DNA of 64,000 bases from Microthrixaceae bacterium. GTDB taxonomy: Bacteria; Actinomycetota; Acidimicrobiia; Acidimicrobiales; DATDAH01. The position numbers were made by a program, and so were the translations under genes. Every line of letters starts with the position of its first letter. Within the stretch, counting starts at the first letter, position 1. The stretch spans positions 124,001-188,000 of the forward strand of contig JACJWK010000004.1 of NCBI GenBank assembly GCA_020637195.1. Reading direction: 5' to 3'. A model generated the notes under the pieces. That model did no database searches and was not told the origin of the DNA. It was given only the letters and a program-made list of their open reading frames with translations. Of this stretch, positions 53,727 to 62,624 are shown piece by piece.

Positions 53727-53745
53727 CGGGGCCACCGTGGCCCCG
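53727..53745 (+). other. Hairpin abutting the pnp ribosome-binding site
   Basis: CGGGGCCA (53727-53734) pairs perfectly with TGGCCCCG (53738-53745) around a 3-base loop and is directly followed by AGAGGAGG, the strong ribosome-binding site 8 bases before the pnp ATG. Its stability next to that site could affect pnp translation. Confidence 0.5.
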
Positions 53746-53761
53746 AGAGGAGGCACATCCC

Positions 53762-56188
53762 ATGGCGGATGCCACCAAGGTCGCCGGAGCCATCTCCGGG
53801 ACCGACAACACCCTGTCGTTCGAGACCGGCAAGCTCGCCGGCCTGGCGGACGGCGCCGTCGTCGCCAGCATCGGCGACACCGTCGTGCTCGTGACCGCCA
53901 CCGCGGCCAAGAGCGTGCGCGAGGGCGTCGACTTCTTCCCGCTGACCGTCGACATCGAGGAGCGGATGTACGCCGCGGGCAAGATCCCCGGCTCGTTCTT
54001 CCGCCGTGAGGGCAAGGCCTCGGACCAGGCCATCCTCACCTGCCGGCTCATCGACCGGCCGCTGCGCCCGTCGTTCCCCGACGGGTTCCGCAACGAGGTC
54101 CACGTCGTCGGCACCATCCTCGGGGCCGACCAGGTGAACCCGCACGACGTGCTGGCCATCAACGCCGCGTCCGCGGCGCTGACGCTGTCGGGCATCCCCT
54201 TCGAGGGCCCGATCGGCGCCGTGCGCATCGCCTACAACGCCGAGGGCGAGTGGGTGCCGCACCCCACCTACCAGGAGGGCGACGCCAGCTCGTTCGAGAT
54301 GGTCGTGGCGGGGCGTGCCGCCGAGGGCGACATCGCCATCATGATGGTCGAGGCCGGCGGCACCGAGGCGGCCTGGGAGCTGTACCAGGAGGGTGCCCCC
54401 AAGGTCACCGAGGCGGTCATCGCCGAGGGGCTCGAGGCGTCCAAGACCTGGATCCGCGAGTCCATCGACCTCCAGAACCAGCTGGTGTCCCAGGTCGGCG
54501 CGAAGCCGACCATCGAGTTCCCCGCCCAGGTCGACTACAGCGACGAGATGTACGCCGCGGTCGAGGCGGCCGGTGCCGAGCGCCTCGCGTCGGTGATGGC
54601 CATCGCCGACAAGGCCGAGCGCGAGGCGGCCCAGGACGCCGCCCGCGACGAGATCCTCGCCGAGCTGGGCGACCGCTTCGCCGACGTCGACAACGCCGAG
54701 AAGCAGCTCAAGGCGGCCGTGCGCTCGCTGACCAAGGCCCTGGTCCGCAAGCGCATCGTCGAGGAGGGTGTGCGCATCGACGGTCGTGGCGTCGCCGACA
54801 TCCGGCCGCTCTCGGCCGAGGTCGGCATCCTGCACGCCGTGCACGGGTCCGGGCTCTTCCAGCGCGGTGAGACCCAGGTCCTCAACGTCGCGACGCTGGG
54901 CATGCCCCGCATGGAGCAGATGCTCGACACCATCGGCATCGACGACCGCAAGCGGTACATGCACCACTACAACTTCCCGCCCTTCTCGACGGGCGAGACC
55001 GGCTTCATGCGTGGCCCGAAGCGCCGCGAGATCGGCCACGGGCTGCTCGCCGAGCGCGCGCTCGTCCCGGTGATCCCCCCGGTCGAGGAGTTCCCCTACA
55101 CGCTGCGCACCGTGTCCGACGTGCTGTCGTCCAACGGCTCGACGTCGATGGCGTCGGTCTGCGGCTCGACCCTGTCGCTCATGGACGCCGGGGTGCCCAT
55201 CAAGGCCCCGGTGGCCGGCATCGCGATGGGCCTCGTGTACGCCGAGGGCAAGTACACCGCCCTCACCGACATCCTCGGCGCCGAGGACGCGTTCGGCGAC
55301 ATGGACTTCAAGGTGGCCGGCACCGCCGAGTTCGTCACGGCCCTCCAGCTCGACACCAAGATCTCCGGGCTGCCCGCCGACGTGCTCGCCAAGGCGCTCG
55401 ACCAGGCCAAGGACGCTCGGCTGGAGATCCTCGAGGTCATGCGCGGCGCCATCGCCGAGCCCCGCCCCGAGGTGGGCCCGACGGCGCCCAAGATCATCAG
55501 CTTCGAGATCCCGATCGACAAGATCGGCGAGGTCATCGGTCCCAAGGGCAAGGTCATCAACGCCATCCAGCAGGAGACCGGTGCCGACATCTCCGTCGAC
55601 GACGACGGCACGGTCGGCACGGTGAGCATCGGCTCGAACGACGGCGGCGTGGTGGCCGAGGCCGAGCGCCAGATCCGCCTGATCCTGAACCCGCCCACCG
55701 CCGAGGTGGGCCAGGTGTACCAGGGCAAGGTGGTCAACATCACCAAGTTCGGTGCCTTCGTGAACATCCTCCCGGGTCGGGACGGCCTGCTGCACATCTC
55801 CAAGCTCGGTGGCGGCAAGCGCATCGACAAGGTCGAGGACGTGGTCGACCTCGGCGACGAGATCGAGGTGCGGGTCGACGACGTCGATCCCAACGGCAAG
55901 GTGTCGCTCAGCCCCGCCGACGCCCCGCCCGCCTCGGGCGGCCGGGACCGAGGCGGCGATCGAGGCGACCGCGGTGACCGCGGCCGCCGCAGCGACGGCG
56001 ATCGCCGCAGCGACGGCGACCAGGCCGAGAGCGGCGACGACGGCGACTCGGTCAGCGTCTCGTTCGAGGACGCCTTCGAGGAGGAGCTCCGCGAGGAGTT
56101 CGGCGACCTCGGCCCGGCCGAGTCGTCCCGCGGTGGCTCCGGCGGTGGCCGGGGCCGCGACCGCGGCCGGCGCGGCGGGCGCCGCTGA
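53762..56188 (+). CDS. pnp: Polyribonucleotide nucleotidyltransferase (PNPase)
   Basis: An 808-residue PNPase that degrades RNA 3' to 5' with phosphate. Two RNase PH-like domains (first near 20-230, second near 340-570) carry FFPLTVDIEERMYAAGKIPG and NFPPFSTGETGFMRGPKRRE. A KH domain (IGEVIGPKGKVINAIQQETG) and an S1 domain (VYQGKVVNITKFGAFVNILP) follow. The final 100 residues are Gly/Arg/Asp-rich and disordered. The ATG at 53762 follows AGAGGAGG. An M16 peptidase gene comes next, as in other actinobacteria. Confidence 0.97.
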   Translation: MADATKVAGAISGTDNTLSFETGKLAGLADGAVVASIGDTVVLVTATAAKSVREGVDFFPLTVDIEERMYAAGKIPGSFFRREGKASDQAILTCRLIDRPLRPSFPDGFRNEVHVVGTILGADQVNPHDVLAINAASAALTLSGIPFEGPIGAVRIAYNAEGEWVPHPTYQEGDASSFEMVVAGRAAEGDIAIMMVEAGGTEAAWELYQEGAPKVTEAVIAEGLEASKTWIRESIDLQNQLVSQVGAKPTIEFPAQVDYSDEMYAAVEAAGAERLASVMAIADKAEREAAQDAARDEILAELGDRFADVDNAEKQLKAAVRSLTKALVRKRIVEEGVRIDGRGVADIRPLSAEVGILHAVHGSGLFQRGETQVLNVATLGMPRMEQMLDTIGIDDRKRYMHHYNFPPFSTGETGFMRGPKRREIGHGLLAERALVPVIPPVEEFPYTLRTVSDVLSSNGSTSMASVCGSTLSLMDAGVPIKAPVAGIAMGLVYAEGKYTALTDILGAEDAFGDMDFKVAGTAEFVTALQLDTKISGLPADVLAKALDQAKDARLEILEVMRGAIAEPRPEVGPTAPKIISFEIPIDKIGEVIGPKGKVINAIQQETGADISVDDDGTVGTVSIGSNDGGVVAEAERQIRLILNPPTAEVGQVYQGKVVNITKFGAFVNILPGRDGLLHISKLGGGKRIDKVEDVVDLGDEIEVRVDDVDPNGKVSLSPADAPPASGGRDRGGDRGDRGDRGRRSDGDRRSDGDQAESGDDGDSVSVSFEDAFEEELREEFGDLGPAESSRGGSGGGRGRDRGRRGGRR

Positions 56189-56220
56189 GCGCCACCCCGG
56201 CCTCCGGCGGGCCACCGGCC

Positions 56221-57486
56221 GTGGCGGCCGCCCGCGCGGACGACGACACCGTCCGCCTCACCACGCTCGACAACGGCATCCGCGTGGTCACCGAGCACAT
56301 GGACTCCGTGCGCTCGGTGGCCACCGGGGTCTGGGTGGGCGTGGGCGCCCGGGACGAGCCCGAGGCGCTGAGCGGCGCGTCGCACTTCCTCGAGCACCTG
56401 CTGTTCAAGGGCACCGCCACCCGGTCGGCCCAGGACATCGCCGAGTCGGTGGACGCGGTGGGGGGCGAGATGAACGCCTTCACCACCAAGGAGTACACGG
56501 CGTACTACACGCGCCTGCCCGCGGCCGAGCTGGCCTTCGGGATCGAGCTGCTCGGCGACGTCGTCGCCGCACCCGCGTTCCGGCCCGAGGAGGTGGACAC
56601 CGAGCGCCACGTGATCCTCGAGGAGATCCTCATGAACGAGGACGCCCCCGACGATCGGGTCCACACCCTCGTCTTCGAGGCCCGCTACCCGGACCACCCC
56701 CTCGGGCGCGAGGTGCTCGGTGACGCCGGGACCATCGAGGCGATGGCCCGCGACGACATCGCCGACTTCCATGCTCGGCACTACCGCCCCGAGAACCTGG
56801 TCGTCGCCGCCGCCGGCCTGCTCGACCACGACGACGTGGTGGCGAGGGTGGACGCGGCCCTCTCGACGCTGCCCGCCGGGGTGCCACCCGAGCGCACGGC
56901 CCCGTCGTCGACGCCGCGGCCGCTCGCGGTGCTGCGCCGCCCCACCGAGCAGGTGCACCTCGCGCTCGCCTGGCCCGGGCTGTCCCAGGACGACCCCGAC
57001 CGGTACGCCCTGTCGGTGGCCAACCACGTCCTCGGCGGAGGGACCGCCAGCCGGCTCTTCCAGGAGGTGCGCGAGAAGCGGGGGCTGGCCTACGGGGTGT
57101 ACTCGTCGCCCTCGTCCTACGCGGACACCGGCCTCGTGCTGGCCTACGTGGGCACCGCGCCCATGCGCATGGGCGAGGCCGTCGACGTGGTGGCCGAGGT
57201 CGTGGACGGCCTCGTCGGTGGCGGCGTGACCGACACGGAGCTCGCGGTGGCGCGCGGCTACCTGGAGGGGTCGTTGGTGCTCGGGCTCGAGGACAGCAGC
57301 AGCCGCATGGGTCGCATCGGCAGCAACGTGTGCACCCGGGGCAAGGTCATCCCCATCGAGGAGCACCTCGACCGCATCCGGGCCGTCACCCACGACGACG
57401 TCGCCCGCGTGCTCGGGCGGGTCTTCGGCGGGGAGCGCACGCTGGCCGCGGTCGGGCCGGTCGACGACCGGGACTTCCCGGTCTGA
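56221..57486 (+). CDS. M16-family zinc peptidase (PqqL/YmxG-like)
   Basis: A 421-residue M16 peptidase with the inverted zinc motif SHFLEHLLFKGT (about 54-65), a downstream conserved Glu in the VILEEILMNEDAP region, and the C-terminal non-catalytic half (TASRLFQEVREKRGLAYGVYS). It is full length. Such peptidases follow pnp in many Gram-positive genomes; their substrates are not established. The GTG at 56221 gives a short lead before the core TTLDNGIRVVTEHM. Confidence 0.92.
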   Translation: MAAARADDDTVRLTTLDNGIRVVTEHMDSVRSVATGVWVGVGARDEPEALSGASHFLEHLLFKGTATRSAQDIAESVDAVGGEMNAFTTKEYTAYYTRLPAAELAFGIELLGDVVAAPAFRPEEVDTERHVILEEILMNEDAPDDRVHTLVFEARYPDHPLGREVLGDAGTIEAMARDDIADFHARHYRPENLVVAAAGLLDHDDVVARVDAALSTLPAGVPPERTAPSSTPRPLAVLRRPTEQVHLALAWPGLSQDDPDRYALSVANHVLGGGTASRLFQEVREKRGLAYGVYSSPSSYADTGLVLAYVGTAPMRMGEAVDVVAEVVDGLVGGGVTDTELAVARGYLEGSLVLGLEDSSSRMGRIGSNVCTRGKVIPIEEHLDRIRAVTHDDVARVLGRVFGGERTLAAVGPVDDRDFPV

Positions 57487-57504
57487 CCGAGGGGGTCCGC
57501 CCGG

Positions 57505-57510
57505 TAGGGT
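57505..57510 (+). promoter_or_regulatory. Candidate -10 box (TAGGGT) for dapB
   Basis: TAGGGT ends 7 bases before the dapB ATG. TCTGAC at 57482-57487, 17 bases upstream, resembles a -35 box. The mRNA would be leaderless or nearly so. Confidence 0.45.
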
Positions 57511-57517
57511 CCGGGCC

Positions 57518-58285
57518 ATGACGATCCGGGTGGGGGTGTTCGGCGCCGGTGGGCGTATGGGGCGGACGGTCTGTGGGGCCGTCGCCGCCGACGACGCCCT
57601 CGACCTGGTCGCCGCGGTGGACCCCCACCACGAGGGCGAGGTCGTCGAGGGCCTCACGGTGGCCGCGGGGCCGGACGCCCTGGCCGACGCCGACGCACAG
57701 GTGGTCGTCGACTTCACCGTCCTCGACGCCGCCCGGGAGAACCTGCGGTGGCTCGCCGGGCACGGGATGCACGCCGTGGTGGGAACGACCGGCTTCTCCG
57801 ACGCCGACCTCGACGGCTTCCGGGAGGCGTTCACCGCCAGCAACTGCTTCCTGGCACCCAACTTCGCCATCGGGGCCGTGCTGATGATGCGGTTCGCCGA
57901 GCTGGCCGCGCCCCACTTCGAGACCGCCGAGGTGATCGAGCTCCACCACGACCGCAAGGTCGACGCGCCGTCGGGCACGGCGATGCTCACCGTCGAGCGC
58001 ATGGCGGCGGCGTCGGGGGAGTGGGGCGACGACCCCACCACGACCACCGTCGTCGGCGGGGCCCGCGGCGGCGTGGCCGCGGGCGGCATCCACGTCCACT
58101 CGGTGCGGCTGCGCGGCGTCGTGGCCCACCAGGAGGTGCTGCTCGGCACCACCGGCCAGACCCTCACGCTGCGCCACGACAGCTACGACCGCTCGTCGTT
58201 CATGCCCGGGGTCGTCCTCGCCTGCAAGCGGGTGGACGGCATCCCCGGCGTCACCATCGGGCTCGAGGCGCTGCTCGACCTGTAG
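57518..58285 (+). CDS. dapB: 4-hydroxy-tetrahydrodipicolinate reductase
   Basis: A 255-residue enzyme of lysine and diaminopimelate synthesis, using NAD(P)H. The nucleotide loop is VGVFGAGGRMGRTV (5-18); VVGTTGFSD, APNFAIGAVLMM and the catalytic ELHHDRKVDAPSGTAM follow, then HSVRLRGVVAHQEVLLGTTG. All catalytic residues are present. It converges on the reverse-strand lipoprotein gene. Confidence 0.97.
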   Translation: MTIRVGVFGAGGRMGRTVCGAVAADDALDLVAAVDPHHEGEVVEGLTVAAGPDALADADAQVVVDFTVLDAARENLRWLAGHGMHAVVGTTGFSDADLDGFREAFTASNCFLAPNFAIGAVLMMRFAELAAPHFETAEVIELHHDRKVDAPSGTAMLTVERMAAASGEWGDDPTTTTVVGGARGGVAAGGIHVHSVRLRGVVAHQEVLLGTTGQTLTLRHDSYDRSSFMPGVVLACKRVDGIPGVTIGLEALLDL

Positions 58286-58287
58286 GC

Positions 58288-58316
58288 GGCGCCGGCGCGC
58301 CCCGGTCGCCGGCGCT
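58288..58316. terminator. GC hairpin filling the gap between convergent genes
   Basis: GGCGCCGGCG (58288-58297) and CGCCGGCGCT (58307-58316) form 9 pairs around a 9-base loop. The stem occupies the whole 30-base space between the dapB stop and the stop of the opposing gene, so it could end transcription from both sides. No T run is present. Confidence 0.45.
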
Positions 58317-60886
58317 CAGGGGCCGAGGAGGGCGGACACCTCGATGGTCGTGCCGGCCCCGACCGGCACCGTGGTGGCGTCGTCGTAGGCGTCGGCACCG
58401 TCCCAGTACTGCTGGCGGCGCACCCCGGACGGGTCGACGAACGTCACGCGGTACGTGCCGGGGGCCAGGCCCTCGATCTCGAACGAGCCGTCGCCGGCGG
58501 CGACCGCCCCGCCGGCGATCCCGGCGGGCCCGATGGCCACGATCCAGGTGCCGGGCAGGGCGTCGCCCGACGCCCGGTCGCGGACGTCCCCGACGATGCG
58601 GCCACCCGAGTCGGTCAGGGACGCGTCGACGGTCGCCGGGGCGTGGGCGGTGTCGGCCTCGGCGATCGCGTGGTACGGGCGGTCCTCGTGCCATTCCGCG
58701 GCGCGCCGCCCGCTCGGGTCCACGACGACGAGCTTGTAGCCGCCGGCGGCGAGGTCCAGTGCGTACCCGCCCGCGTCGTCGGTGACGGCGGTCCCGGCCA
58801 GCGAGTACCGGGACGCGGTGAGGGCGAGGACCCACACCCCCGGGAGGCCGGCGCCGGTGCGCTCGTCGGTGACCCGGCCGTCGAGGGACGAGCCACCGGG
58901 CTCGACGGGCTGGGGCGGGAGCGCGGCGTCGGCCACCGTCGATCCGCCTTCGCTCACCGGGGCCGGCGTGGCGCCGGCGGCGTCGGCGCTGCCGCCGTGG
59001 AAGCGGGGGGCGTGGGCGCCGGCCGGGTCGAGCAGGACCACCCGGTAGTCGCCGACCGGCAGCGGGTCGGTGGCGTAGCGCCCTGCCGCGTCGGCGGTCA
59101 CGCCCGACCGCGGGGCGCCGGTGACGGGGTCGAGCGCCACGGCCCACGCTCCCGGGACGGGAGCCCCCGTCCCGTCCTCGGTGACGGTGCCCGCGATGGT
59201 GCCTCGCCGCGGGTCCATGGTGGCCACCAGATCGGTCGGCGCGCCGGCGCCGACGGTGACGGTCGAGGGCGGGCCGTGGAAGCCGGATCGGTGGGCGCCG
59301 GTGGCGTCGAGGAGGTAGGCGAGGTAGGCGCCCGGGGGCACCGGGACCGAGAAGCCGCCGTCGGCGCCGGCGGTCGCGGCGCCGGCCAGCGACGTGTCGG
59401 CGAGGTGGAGCAGGGCGATGCCCGCCCCGGCCACCGGCGCGCCGTCGACCGCGTCGAGCACCGTGCCCGTCAGCCCGGTCGGGGAGCCGGCCATCGCGTC
59501 CATGCCCGACCGCAACTCGTCCGGCTCGAGGTCGCCCGCCTCGAACGGGACCACCCGGTAGGTCGCGACGCCGTGGATGGTGAGGACCGGCTCGCCCGCG
59601 GGGGTCAGCTCCGTGATGTAGCGGTTGACCTGGGGGAGGCCCCACGTGGCGACCCAGTTCCCGCCGCTCAGCCGACGCGCCGACCCGGTGCCGCCGGAGT
59701 AGGCCGCCCGCGGGTCGGTGACCGTCTCGACGGCCGTGGCGAGCCGGGCGTCGAGGTCGAGCTCGAAGCGGATCAGCCGGGGTCGCCGCTGCGGGTCCGA
59801 GGAGCCGTTGTCCATCACGCTGAGGGTGCCGTCGGGCCAGAAGCGGGGGTCGTGCTGGCCGGCGAAGAGGTTCACGACCTCGGCGGGGTCGAGGATGCGG
59901 GTGCCGTCGGACACGCGCAGGCTCTCGGGCCGGTCCGTGCCCCCGAGCTTCCACCGGATCTCGTCGGTGGCCAGGTCGACGGCGTAGATCGCGTCGAGGC
60001 TCCGTGCCGACCAGACCACGCCGCCGTCGCCGTCGGGCTCGACCGCGTTGACGTGGGCGAAGTTGTCGGACTTGTAGGCGGCCGGGACCCGTTCGGACGG
60101 GTCGATGTGGTCCTCGGTGCGCCAGACCCAGGTCTCGTCGTCGTCCTCGTCCAGGGCGACGAACCGGGCCTCCTCCTCGAATCCGCGGTCCGAGGTGACG
60201 TACTCGAACCCGACGAGGCGCCCGTCGGGCAGCCGCTGGAGGTCGTGGTGGTCGAGTACGTGGCCGACGGTGCGCACGACGGTGCCGTCCCAGTCCCGGA
60301 ACGTGTAGTGGTCGCCGCCCGACTCGGTCGAGACCAGGCGCCCGTCGATGACCTTCGCGTCGATCGGCCGTCGGGGGGCCTGGTCGAGCCACCAGACGGG
60401 CGTGCCCTCGGCGTCGAAGAGCACCAGGTAGGTGCCCCAGGTCACCAGGTAGTGCGAGGCCTGCGGGGTCCCCGAGACCGTGACGGTGTACTCGGGGAAG
60501 GAGGGCGGGAGGCAGCGCACCCGGTACGTGTCCGTGGGCCCGGTCGGGTCGTCGGCGGGGGCGAGCTCGAGGCGCACGGTGGTCGTGGCCGGCGCGCGCA
60601 GCACCTGGGTGAACGATGCGGTGAGGAGCGCGGGCGGCGGTGCGCCGGGCCCGAGCGCCACGGCCCGCAGGCGCACGCCGGGCGCGACCGTGCCCGACAG
60701 GGTGATGGTCTGGTCGTCGGCGCAGCGCACCACGTAGTCGTGGCGGTCGGGCGAGAACGCGTGGTCCAGCGGGTTGGGGGCCGCGGACAGGGCGGTGAGG
60801 CCGGCGAGGCTCGCGGTCGGCGCGCCGACGGTGACCGACGGCCCGCGGGTGACGGGCGCCGCCGGCGCGGGGTCGGGTCGGGCCAT
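58316..60886 (-). CDS. Arylsulfotransferase-like secreted lipoprotein with four carboxypeptidase-regulatory-like repeats
   Basis: An 856-residue open frame from the ATG at 60886. Residues about 10-130 hold a cadherin-like/Ig module (SPDRHDYVVRCADDQTITL). An arylsulfotransferase-type beta-propeller follows to about 470, with HHDLQRLPDGRLVGFEY, FAHVNAVEPDGDGGVVWSAR and HDPRFWPDGTLSVMDNGSS. Four repeats of 85-100 residues then follow (GTVTEDGTGAPVPGAWAVAL, then GDYRVVLLDPAG type), resembling CnaB/carboxypeptidase-regulatory domains. The true start is upstream: the same frame reads ALTTLLALAIVAC, a lipoprotein signal with lipobox IVAC (Cys codon 60890-60892), but reaches a stop before a start codon. 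A GTG at 60978 in the next frame gives MRPSRTSGRQPRG, so one indel near the GGGG at about 60950 would join them. Confidence 0.8.
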   Translation of the reverse strand: MARPDPAPAAPVTRGPSVTVGAPTASLAGLTALSAAPNPLDHAFSPDRHDYVVRCADDQTITLSGTVAPGVRLRAVALGPGAPPPALLTASFTQVLRAPATTTVRLELAPADDPTGPTDTYRVRCLPPSFPEYTVTVSGTPQASHYLVTWGTYLVLFDAEGTPVWWLDQAPRRPIDAKVIDGRLVSTESGGDHYTFRDWDGTVVRTVGHVLDHHDLQRLPDGRLVGFEYVTSDRGFEEEARFVALDEDDDETWVWRTEDHIDPSERVPAAYKSDNFAHVNAVEPDGDGGVVWSARSLDAIYAVDLATDEIRWKLGGTDRPESLRVSDGTRILDPAEVVNLFAGQHDPRFWPDGTLSVMDNGSSDPQRRPRLIRFELDLDARLATAVETVTDPRAAYSGGTGSARRLSGGNWVATWGLPQVNRYITELTPAGEPVLTIHGVATYRVVPFEAGDLEPDELRSGMDAMAGSPTGLTGTVLDAVDGAPVAGAGIALLHLADTSLAGAATAGADGGFSVPVPPGAYLAYLLDATGAHRSGFHGPPSTVTVGAGAPTDLVATMDPRRGTIAGTVTEDGTGAPVPGAWAVALDPVTGAPRSGVTADAAGRYATDPLPVGDYRVVLLDPAGAHAPRFHGGSADAAGATPAPVSEGGSTVADAALPPQPVEPGGSSLDGRVTDERTGAGLPGVWVLALTASRYSLAGTAVTDDAGGYALDLAAGGYKLVVVDPSGRRAAEWHEDRPYHAIAEADTAHAPATVDASLTDSGGRIVGDVRDRASGDALPGTWIVAIGPAGIAGGAVAAGDGSFEIEGLAPGTYRVTFVDPSGVRRQQYWDGADAYDDATTVPVGAGTTIEVSALLGP

Positions 60887-61006
60887 CGCGCACGCGACGA
60901 TGGCGAGGGCGAGGAGCGTGGTGAGGGCGGGCCGACGGCGCCCCGCGGTTGTCGGCCTGAGGTGCGCGATGGGCGCACCCTACCGATGCCGGTGGGGCGG
61001 GTCGGC

Positions 61007-61750
61007 TCAGCTCCGGCGGTGGACGGTGCGGGCGCCGGCCTGGTCGCGGGCGAGCACGACGATCTGGTCGATGTTCACGCGGCTGGGACGGGTCGCGGCC
61101 CAGGCGACGCAGTCGGCCACGTCGTCGGCGGTCAGGGGGGTCATGCCCTGGTAGACGGCGTCGGCCTGCGCCTCGTCGCCCCCGAAGCGCACGAGGCTGA
61201 ACTCGGTCTCGACCATGCCGGGATCGATCTCGGTGACCCGCACGGGCTGGCCGAGCAGCTCCTGGCGGAGCACGCCCATCACGGCGCGGACGGCGAACTT
61301 CGCGGCGTTGTAGCCGCCGCCACCCGGGTACGGCTCGTGGGCGGCGATCGACCCGATGGTGACGACGTGGCCGTCGCCGCCGGCCACGAGGGCGGGGAGC
61401 AGGGCCCGGGTCATGCGCAGCACGCCGAGCACGTTGCTGTCGTACATGGCCAGCCAGTCGGCGTCGTCGGCCCGCGCGATCGGGTCGCGCCCCAGGGCGC
61501 CGCCCGCGTTGTTGACCAGCAGGGCGCAGTCGGGGACCTCGGCACAGAAGGCCTCGACCGAGGCGGGGTCGGTCACGTCGAGGGGCAGCGCGGTGGCGCC
61601 GATGGGCTCGGCGACGGCCCGGAGCCGGTCGAGCCGGCGGGCGCCCACCACGACGCGGAAGCCCTCGGCGGCGAGGCGGGCGGCCGTGGCGGCGCCGATG
61701 CCCGAGCTGGCGCCGGTGACGACGGCGACGCGGCCCCCGTCGTCGCTCAC
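61007..61750 (-). CDS. Short-chain dehydrogenase/reductase (YdfG-like)
   Basis: A 247-residue SDR with cofactor loop VVTGASSGIGAA (about 10-21), NNAGGALG, catalytic Ser in TIGSIAAHE and the YNAAK pair (about 148). Arg residues after the second strand (GARRLDRL) favour NADP(H). The sequence around ELLGQPVRVTEIDPGMVETEFSLVRF matches the YdfG group of 3-hydroxy-acid dehydrogenases; the substrate is not certain. It starts with GTG overlapping the stop of the DedA-like gene by four bases. Confidence 0.88.
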   Translation of the reverse strand: MSDDGGRVAVVTGASSGIGAATAARLAAEGFRVVVGARRLDRLRAVAEPIGATALPLDVTDPASVEAFCAEVPDCALLVNNAGGALGRDPIARADDADWLAMYDSNVLGVLRMTRALLPALVAGGDGHVVTIGSIAAHEPYPGGGGYNAAKFAVRAVMGVLRQELLGQPVRVTEIDPGMVETEFSLVRFGGDEAQADAVYQGMTPLTADDVADCVAWAATRPSRVNIDQIVVLARDQAGARTVHRRS

Positions 61751-62547
61751 CGGCCGTCCTCGTCGGGCTCCGGGGGATGGTCGTCACCCGCGTGCGCGGC
61801 GCTCTCGGCGGCCTCCCAGACGTCGAGCTCGCGTTCGACCTCGTGCTCGTGCTCGATCTCCTCCTCGGCCTCCTCGAGCTCCTCCTCGAGGCGCATGAGG
61901 GCCTCGAGCTCGCTCTCGCCCTCGCCGCGGCTCTCGTTCCACAGCAGGAAGCCGGTGACCGTGATGGTCAGCGCGGTCAGCGGGAGGCGGTACTCCCGGA
62001 TGAGATCGACGAGCGAGTCGAGCGGGCCCGAGAAGATGTCGCCCACCCACCGGATGAGGATGAGGCGGGCCACCGTGCCCGTGAGGTTCAGCGTGAAGAA
62101 GACCGGCGGGGACATGCCCGACGCACCGGCGAAGAGGCAGATGGGGTTGTTGGGTGCGATCAGGACGAGCGGGTACGAGGCCTTCTGGAAGAACCGCTCG
62201 ACCGAGCGCAGGATGCCGCCGAAGGTGCGCGAGCGCTTCTCGGCCCACCGCACGGCGGCGTCGCCGTAGAAGTAGCCGAGGAGGTAGAAGAGCGGGTCGG
62301 CGAGCAGCAGTCGCACGGTCCCGACCAGGTAGTACGACCAGGCGTCGAGTTCGTTGGTGACGAGCACCAGGTTGCGGTTGCGGGCGTTCAGGGCGATCAG
62401 CAGCAGCGGGTGCTCGTCGACGAGGGTCGGCGCCAGGGCGTCGCCGATGTAGGAGGCGATCACCAGCGCCACCAGCGGCCCGACGATGAGCCAGAACGTC
62501 AGTCGGCTCGGCTTCGAGCGGGCGGGGGCGTCCACGGCCCTGATCAT
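61747..62547 (-). CDS. DedA/VTT-like membrane protein with Glu-rich C-terminal coiled coil
   Basis: A 266-residue protein with four or five helices in the first 200 residues. The centre LFYLLGYFYGDAAVRWAEK, FQKASYPLVLIAPNNPICLF and FAGASGMSPPVFFTLNL resembles DedA/VTT proteins, which help flip lipid carriers. The usual DedA Arg in the re-entrant loop is replaced by APNNPI. The tail from about residue 207 is a Glu-rich coiled coil (ALMRLEEELEEAEEEIEHEH) facing the cytoplasm, unusual for the family. It is coupled to the downstream SDR and diverges from the acyl-CoA synthetase. Confidence 0.7.
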   Translation of the reverse strand: MIRAVDAPARSKPSRLTFWLIVGPLVALVIASYIGDALAPTLVDEHPLLLIALNARNRNLVLVTNELDAWSYYLVGTVRLLLADPLFYLLGYFYGDAAVRWAEKRSRTFGGILRSVERFFQKASYPLVLIAPNNPICLFAGASGMSPPVFFTLNLTGTVARLILIRWVGDIFSGPLDSLVDLIREYRLPLTALTITVTGFLLWNESRGEGESELEALMRLEEELEEAEEEIEHEHEVERELDVWEAAESAAHAGDDHPPEPDEDGR

Positions 62548-62576
62548 CGCACCCGGCGGGCCGCGGCCCGGAGTCC

Positions 62577-62582
62577 TACGCT
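62577..62582 (+). promoter_or_regulatory. Candidate -10 box (TACGCT) for the acyl-CoA synthetase gene
   Basis: TACGCT lies 42 bases before the GTG at 62625. A GAGGAG ribosome-binding site (62609-62614) is within the predicted leader of about 35 bases. Confidence 0.35.
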
Positions 62583-62624
62583 GCCGGGCGCCGCCATCCC
62601 GACCCGCCGAGGAGCCGATCCGCC

